Part shown: positions 59,386 through 64,000 of the stretch, piece after piece
How positions within the stretch are numbered: position 1 is the stretch's first letter
Layout: each line of letters begins with the position of its first letter
DNA from: Leptasterias polaris
Taxonomy: Eukaryota; Echinodermata; Asteroidea; Forcipulatida; Asteriidae
Length of the DNA stretch: 64,000 nucleotides
NCBI GenBank assembly: GCA_037783415.1
Contig: JAZGTN010000008.1
Coordinates: forward strand, 310,001-374,000
Reading direction: 5' to 3'
Program-made: the position numbers and the translations under genes
The notes under the pieces: generated by a model
Seen by the model: only the letters and a program-made list of their open reading frames with translations
Told to the model about the DNA's origin: nothing
Databases searched by the model: none

Positions 59386-59712
59386 GGCCTTGGTGCCCTG
59401 TCTACTGGCCTTGGTGCCCTGTCTACTGGCCTTGGTGCCCTGTCTACTGGCCTTGGTGCCCTGTCTACTGGCCTTGGTGCCCTGTCTACTGGCCTTGGTG
59501 CCCTGTCTACTGGCCTTGGTGCCCTGTCTACTGGCCTTGGTGCCCTGTCTACTGGCCTTGGTGCCCTGTCTACTGGCCTTGGTGCCCTGTCTACTGGCCT
59601 TGGTGCCCTGTCTACTGGCCTTGGTGCCCTGTCTACTGGCCTTGGTGCCCTGTCTACTGGCCTTGGTGCCCTGTCTACTGGCCTTGGTGCCCTGTCTACT
59701 GGCCTTGGTGCC
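59386..59712. repeat. 21-bp minisatellite, 15 perfect units
   Basis: GGCCTTGGTGCCCTGTCTACT is repeated 15 times without change from 59386 to 59700, then a half unit. Since 21 is a multiple of three, five frames stay open and give periodic peptides (for example TKASRQG); these are not genes. Confidence 0.97.
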
Positions 59713-59992
59713 GTCCAAAATTTGGCTTGCTCCAAGGCCAAAGTGGCCTTGCCCTAAAAAAGTTGTAATTCGAGGCCTGGTACAAGTATTACATACAGTA
59801 AAATGTGTCTTTTAATTGTTACTATTGCACTTTAAGTTATGATGGGTGTATAACAAATATGAAACATGAGTGCAAAACTGTATTTTCCTCTTTAAACAAA
59901 ATTGGAAACGAATGTAACTTGTAATGTACAGTGTTAATCTCTCCTTTTTACAGCAATGTACTTTCTAATTGTAGTAACTTTTCAACTCACCA

Positions 59993-60148
59993 CACATAGT
60001 AACCCCTTAATTACCTCTCCCCCATCCTAACCAGAAGGCATGTGCACATAGTAACCCCTTAATTACCTCTCCCCCATCCTAACCAGAAGGCATGTGCACA
60101 TAGTAACCCCTTAATTACCCCCATCCTAACCAGAAGGCATGTGCACAT
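59993..60148. repeat. 52-bp tandem repeat, three units
   Basis: CACATAGTAACCCCTTAATT and CCATCCTAACCAGAAGGCAT repeat at 59993, 60045 and 60097; the third unit lacks about eight bases of the CCTCTCCC part. Confidence 0.95.
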
Positions 60149-60477
60149 ATTTTTATTGAATTTTTTAAAAATCTGCCTTTAAGGAATTAGAGATGATTAT
60201 TTTTAAGAGATTGTATCTTGATATCTACACCATTGGTGTTGGATAAATGTTAGATCGCCATCAATGATGTACTGTCCCATCTGGATCATGTTTTATCAGA
60301 ATACAAAATGGCTAAACTTTCCACAAAAATGGTTTCTATTCTGATAACAATTTGGCTGCCATATAAAAAAATGACTGCCTCAAAAAAATATTGTAGCTAT
60401 TTAAAAAATTAGGAAACACACAAAATTTGACTCTTTCGGCAGATCTTTTTGGTTGGAAATATGGTCCCTAAAAAAAA

Positions 60478-60695
60478 ATAGCCGCCATTTTGAAAAAATA
60501 TGGCCGCCATTTTTGAAGAAATATGGTCGCCATTTTTGAAGAAATATGGTCGCCATTTTGAAGAAATTATGGCCGCCATTTTGAAAAACTTGTGGCGGCC
60601 ATTTTGAGGGATTTTTTTTTTTAACTGCCGCCATTTTGGAAAGAATATTAATACAAATATGGCCGCCATTTTGATAAACATATGGATGCCATTTT
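60478..60695. repeat. Cluster of GCCGCCATTTT motifs (YY1-like sites)
   Basis: About eight units of 22-32 bp, each with RYCGCCATTTTTGA and AAATATGG. GCCGCCATTTT is the complement of the AAAATGGCGGC binding consensus of YY1/Pho-type zinc-finger proteins. One unit (60594-60604) is inverted (GGCGGCCATTTT). Frames on the minus strand are products of the repeat. Confidence 0.75.
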
Positions 60696-60699
60696 TAAA

Positions 60700-61855
60700 A
60701 GTTTGACCTTTTCTGCATTTTGTTGTTTTACTGTAAGACCCTTCAAATCACTGTATTGTTACCTAAGTGAAGATTCTGCGAAATGGGAACTACTTTGAAA
60801 AACTATGGCCACTATTTTGAAAATGAGAGACCTAAGATTTTAAAACTGTCAACAATGCTCTTTTTTGAAGCTCATACACCCTGCAAACCTTAATTAATGT
60901 AAATTCTAGACCTGTTTCTTACCCAATTGGGACAAAAAATTTGCAAAATAATATCAATTTTGAGAAATGGCAGCCAAATCAGTACAGCCCATTGGCAAAA
61001 AAAAAAATTATTGCTTTGGTAAAACATGCACTCATTAATTTTCTTGCTTTTACTACAAAGTGCACAAAACTGCCAACATATTGCACTTTATGCTGGACTA
61101 ATGAGTGAATTAAGCTGAAAAGTAACATTCTATTGAGAAACAAATTACTTAAATCAAAAAACATTTTGAAATAAAACATTTGAATTTATAAGCTTCAATG
61201 CCAAAATTGAGTGTTGTTGATATTAAAACTTATCAAATTAGTTTCAGGTTTAAGAAATGTTCAAAGATTTTGGGTTAAGTTGATTTAAAATCCTCGAAGG
61301 AAATATTATGGCATGTTTTTTAAATTATTGATAAGTAGTTGCTTATAAACAATGTTTATCCCATTAAACAGGTGTTACATTTGTTCGGTGTTCGGGCTAC
61401 AGCAGAACACCTATTCAGTGTTTTCTCTCAACTTTTTAAGTGACTGGCCAGCAGGACCAGATAGCTTTCATTTCTCTGATCATTCGGTTTTTCACTGGTC
61501 TATATTTCATATTAAATACGGGATGCTTTTCAACTGTGAACTAACGGATCACTTGGAGTGGGTTGTGACTAGTCCTCATGTGTTTTAACTGCCATTTGGC
61601 CAGTGGAACACTGTTAAAGGAGAAGGCTGCTATTGTTTTGGGTTCAATTTGTTTTTCTTTATTTCATCGAGATAATTCAAGATTTAATTTAACTGAACCT
61701 TGAAACGTAGCATAACATTAATCTTAATATGGAGACGGTACTTGAACAATGAGGTCATGATGACAACATGATGGTATCATCAGGTGTTGAATTACACTTT
61801 TTTTCAAACATTAAATGATTTAATCTTTGAAAAGCCGTATTTATCCGGCAACCTG
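60700..61855. other. No feature recognised
   Basis: AT-rich. TATGGCCACTATTTTG at 60804 is an outlying relative of the preceding motif array. Confidence 0.5.
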
Positions 61856-61971
61856 GAACAAAGATATTGACAAAATAGAGAAACTGCCAACATAGGGCTA
61901 GAATGCTCAGTTGGTAGAGTGCCAGCACGTTAATCCAGAGGTCGTTGGTTCAAATCCCGCTCTTGTCAATT
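61856..61971 (+). mobile_element. tRNA-bearing TIR unit, copy 1
   Basis: GAACAAAGATATTGACAAAA starts the unit; a tRNA-like sequence spans 61896-61967 with A box ATGCTCAGTTGG and B box GGTTCAAATCC. The right end stops at GTCAATTTTG, so the outer TIR half is lost. Matches 62448-62574 over its length. Confidence 0.7.
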
Positions 61972-62447
61972 TTGTGCATTTTTGCTGCTTTTAAATGGTC
62001 CTACCTTTCAAGCTACACATAAAGGTATCTTGAACATCAATGAATAACCTGGTTTTAATTTTTTTGGCACAATTAACTTTGCTAAATTCTTACAAAGTTC
62101 TGCCATCAACATGATTTCATAAGGATTTTTATAAAAAGAGTTCCTACAACAAATGTAAAAAATTTCAAGTAATGTTGAATCTTGCTGTATTTTAAAACAA
62201 TGCAAACTGTCTTCATTTTAGTTTTTAAATAAATAAACCAAAAGGGCAACTGATGGGGTAAAAATCATTAAAAGTTTACCCAGTCAGTTTCCCTTGTGGT
62301 TTATTTATTAGATATCCGAAATAAAAAAGTCGCATCCCCTTAAGATGATCCCCTGGCTGCCGCTTCCCAGGTTGTATCGTATACTTGGGTGTGATCCCTG
62401 GCTACACAGCAGTTAACAGTTGAATGACTTGCTGACTGGCACCCTCT
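61972..62447. other. No feature recognised between the two tRNA-like units
   Basis: AT-rich; AAATAAATAAACCA and TGGTTTATTTATTAG near 62225 and 62297 form a short inverted repeat. Confidence 0.45.
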
Positions 62448-62574
62448 GAACAAAGATATTGACAAAATAGGGAGACCGCCAACATAGGGCTAGATAGCTC
62501 AGTTGGTAGAGAGCCGGCACGTTAATCCGGAGGTCGTGTGTTCAAATCCGGCTCTAGTCAATTTTTCTTTGTTC
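62448..62574 (+). mobile_element. tRNA-bearing TIR unit, copy 2
   Basis: Starts GAACAAAGATATTGAC and ends GTCAATTTTTCTTTGTTC, an imperfect 16-18-bp inverted repeat. The tRNA-like part (62488-62559) has a 7-position acceptor pairing (GGCTAGA with TCTAGTC), A box TAGCTCAGTTGG, an anticodon region CCGG-CACGTTAAT-CCGG that could present GTT, and B box TGTTCAAATCC. The enlarged loop argues against a working tRNA. Confidence 0.75.
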
Positions 62575-62632
62575 ATCCCAAAAATCATTTTAGTTATTAA
62601 TAACATTTTTTTTGTATCCTTTTTATTTACAG

Positions 62633-62733
62633 CCATCTAAAGAGACTGAAGTCAAACCAAGCACAGCTGATGTTCTGGACAATTATGATGTCAACCATGG
62701 ATATGAACAATCTATGCAAGCAGTGGTTTACAT
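62633..62733 (+). CDS. Candidate internal exon, unknown protein
   Basis: TATCCTTTTTATTTACAG precedes 101 nt ending before GTATGTAC. In phase 0 it reads PSKETEVKPSTADVLD, then NHGYEQSMQAVVY. Both borders are good and the peptide has protein-like composition. Preceding candidates that end in phase 0 are at 54067-54152 and 58945-59047. No known family is evident. Confidence 0.4.
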
Positions 62734-62977
62734 GTATGTACTGCTGAGGCTTTGGGAAGTAATGAACTAGGTGGCCAGACCAATAGACTTGTATCATGGA
62801 GCAGCCATCTTGTTTGTCTCTCATGCAAAACAATGTAATCAAAACGAGGCTGGGAGGCGGAATAGTTTGGTGCTAATTAGGAATGAGAATGTGTATTTAT
62901 GATTGCTATTAAAGACAGGGAACATGACAAGCCTGTGGCAGCATGATAATCGTCTATTGGGGAGAATTTCAAAGAGA

Positions 62978-63154
62978 GTTAATTTCATAAAACTGCTTAA
63001 ACATAAGTTTGATTAACAGTTTTTTGCTAAGCATGAAACCAGTCAAAAACGGTACACATGACATGGTATCTTGGCTGGTAACCTTACTCTGGCAAAAACA
63101 AATTTTGTGCTTGGCTACTTTTTGTGCTTTTAAGCAGCTCTAAATGAAATTGCT
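62978..63154. mobile_element. Diverged MITE related to 54212-54454
   Basis: AATTTCATAAAACTGCTTAA at the left is the inverted counterpart of TTAAGCAGCTCTAAATGAAATT at the right. GCTAAGCATG and GTGCTTGGCTA are family-like inner motifs. Confidence 0.55.
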
Positions 63155-63192
63155 CTCAGGCAGTTTAAGTTCATTTGGAAGTAGACAACTGT

Positions 63193-63521
63193 CAATAGCA
63201 CTCTGCACTGATGACATCACCCATGCTCAAAATGCCTAGCTGACAGCCAAACAAGTAATCTCTTAATCTTATACGCAATCATCATATCATTGACACATCA
63301 AACTGTACTTGTAGTTTAGCACTAATAGTATTGAGGTAGACGGTACCCCCCTAGTTCCTATAATTTAATGCACTATTTTCTTCTAGTACAGAAGTAACTC
63401 CTAAAATCCTCTAAAGAATTCATGAGATGAACTTTGACCTGTACCCAGGCGAAATTTGACACATTTGTCTGAGATCCCGGTTATTAGCTTTTGTTTTTAG
63501 CATTAGTGCAGAGTGCTATTG
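63193..63521. mobile_element. TIR pair CAATAGCACTCTGCACT
   Basis: CAATAGCACTCTGCACT at 63193 and AGTGCAGAGTGCTATTG ending 63521 are exact inverted copies. No clear target duplication. Confidence 0.65.
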
Positions 63522-63655
63522 AACACACTCCACTGCTGTTTGTTATTGTATGTATTTTTTATATTTCTTTAAATTTTCTGTCTGGCAAGCAAGTTTAGAA
63601 TCAAACTAGTATTTTTGTCAAATGTGTAAGCCTTTTGGGGGCTGTAGGAGGTTTA

Positions 63656-63796
63656 GGCTGTTTTCCAAACCACTGCTTGGGCTTGGGTCTCCATTAGTTA
63701 TTTTGAAAGTGTGTATGTTCTTTAGGGCTTCAACAGTTGCACATAGGCCCAAGCTGTAGTGTAGCCCAACCCCAAGCCGTGGTTTCAAAAATGGCC
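63656..63796. mobile_element. 141-bp MITE, GGCTGTTTTCCAAACCACTG ends
   Basis: GGCTGTTTTCCAAACCACTG and the complement of the right end, GGCCATTTTTGAAACCACGG, match, and both continue into CTTGGG.TTGGG. Confidence 0.7.
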
Positions 63797-63921
63797 TTAT
63801 AATATGAACAACGTATTTGTTTATTTAATTATTATTATTATTTTTTTATTTTTTTATTATTCTGTAAGTGGATAACAATATTGAACACTTGTTCTACTGA
63901 ACCAATGCGTGCCAAACATCT

Positions 63922-64000
63922 GGGCCTGATTTCATGGAGATGCTTAACAACCAATTCCGTGCTTACTGCGCAAGTTTCCATTTCATAGTGCTGCTAACCG
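63922..64000. mobile_element. Partial MITE of the 54212 family, cut by window end
   Basis: GGGCCTGATTTCATGGAGATGC, then GTGCTTACTGCGCAAG resemble the GGGCCCAATTGCATGGCTCTGC end and GCTTAC-rich interior of 54212-54454. Confidence 0.55.

Noticed and set aside
59335..59815. Five overlapping open frames of 120-143 codons
   Set aside because: All arise from the 21-bp perfect minisatellite, whose length is a multiple of three and lacks stops; no start context, splice sites or domain.
60401..60681. Minus-strand frames rich in KWRPYFFKNGG
   Set aside because: Periodic peptide produced by the GCCGCCATTTT motif array.

Overview
The window looks like intergenic or intronic DNA of an animal, most likely an invertebrate deuterostome and plausibly an echinoderm such as a sea star. 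The evidence is low coding density, introns with GT..AG borders, tRNA-derived SINEs, CR1/L2-like LINE remnants, and many short TIR elements and minisatellites. The echinoderm placement is inferred from the general look of the repeats and was not checked against a database. There are no operons, rRNA genes, CRISPR arrays or prokaryotic signals, and nearly all open frames longer than 60 codons are chance or repeat-driven.

Layout. 1-0.56 kb: 3' end of a CR1/L2-like LINE. 1.4-3 kb: MITEs and a tiny palindromic insertion scar. 4.6-7 kb: a GC-rich palindromic element beside a second LINE remnant, which is split by a 973-bp foldback element carrying two inverted 42-bp arrays. 7.1-8.0 kb: a TIR element. 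9.2-10.05 kb: possible 5' exons of a plus-strand gene, including a 19-nt microexon. 10.9-12.7 kb: a 1.8-kb TIR element with a long internal hairpin. 12.75-15 kb: a decayed 138-bp tandem repeat, a THAP-domain remnant between inverted repeats, and a near-perfect foldback MITE. 16-27 kb: a 1.3-kb candidate element, a 77-bp satellite with higher-order organisation, a 193-bp tandem array, SINEs and decayed repeats. 27-32 kb: TTAA-type MITEs (one holding an exon-like segment) and a 1.17-kb TIR element. 34-46 kb: SINEs on both strands, a LINE tail, and more TIR elements. 46-56 kb: a TIR element, segmental duplications, a tRNA-Leu-derived SINE, and exon-like segments on both strands. 57-64 kb: an ACAACGT-rich stretch, a perfect 15-copy 21-bp minisatellite, a cluster of YY1-like GCCGCCATTTT motifs, two tRNA-like sequences inside short TIR units, an exon-like segment, and several MITEs.

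How parts work together. Two tRNA-Leu-like SINEs end in the same GCGCTATATAA motif as the LINE at the window start, which suggests they borrowed the LINE replication machinery. At least six elements have TTAA at one or both ends, as expected of piggyBac- or Kolobok-like transposases; no full transposase is present. The exon-like segments cannot be joined into one confident gene model, so they are listed as candidates only.
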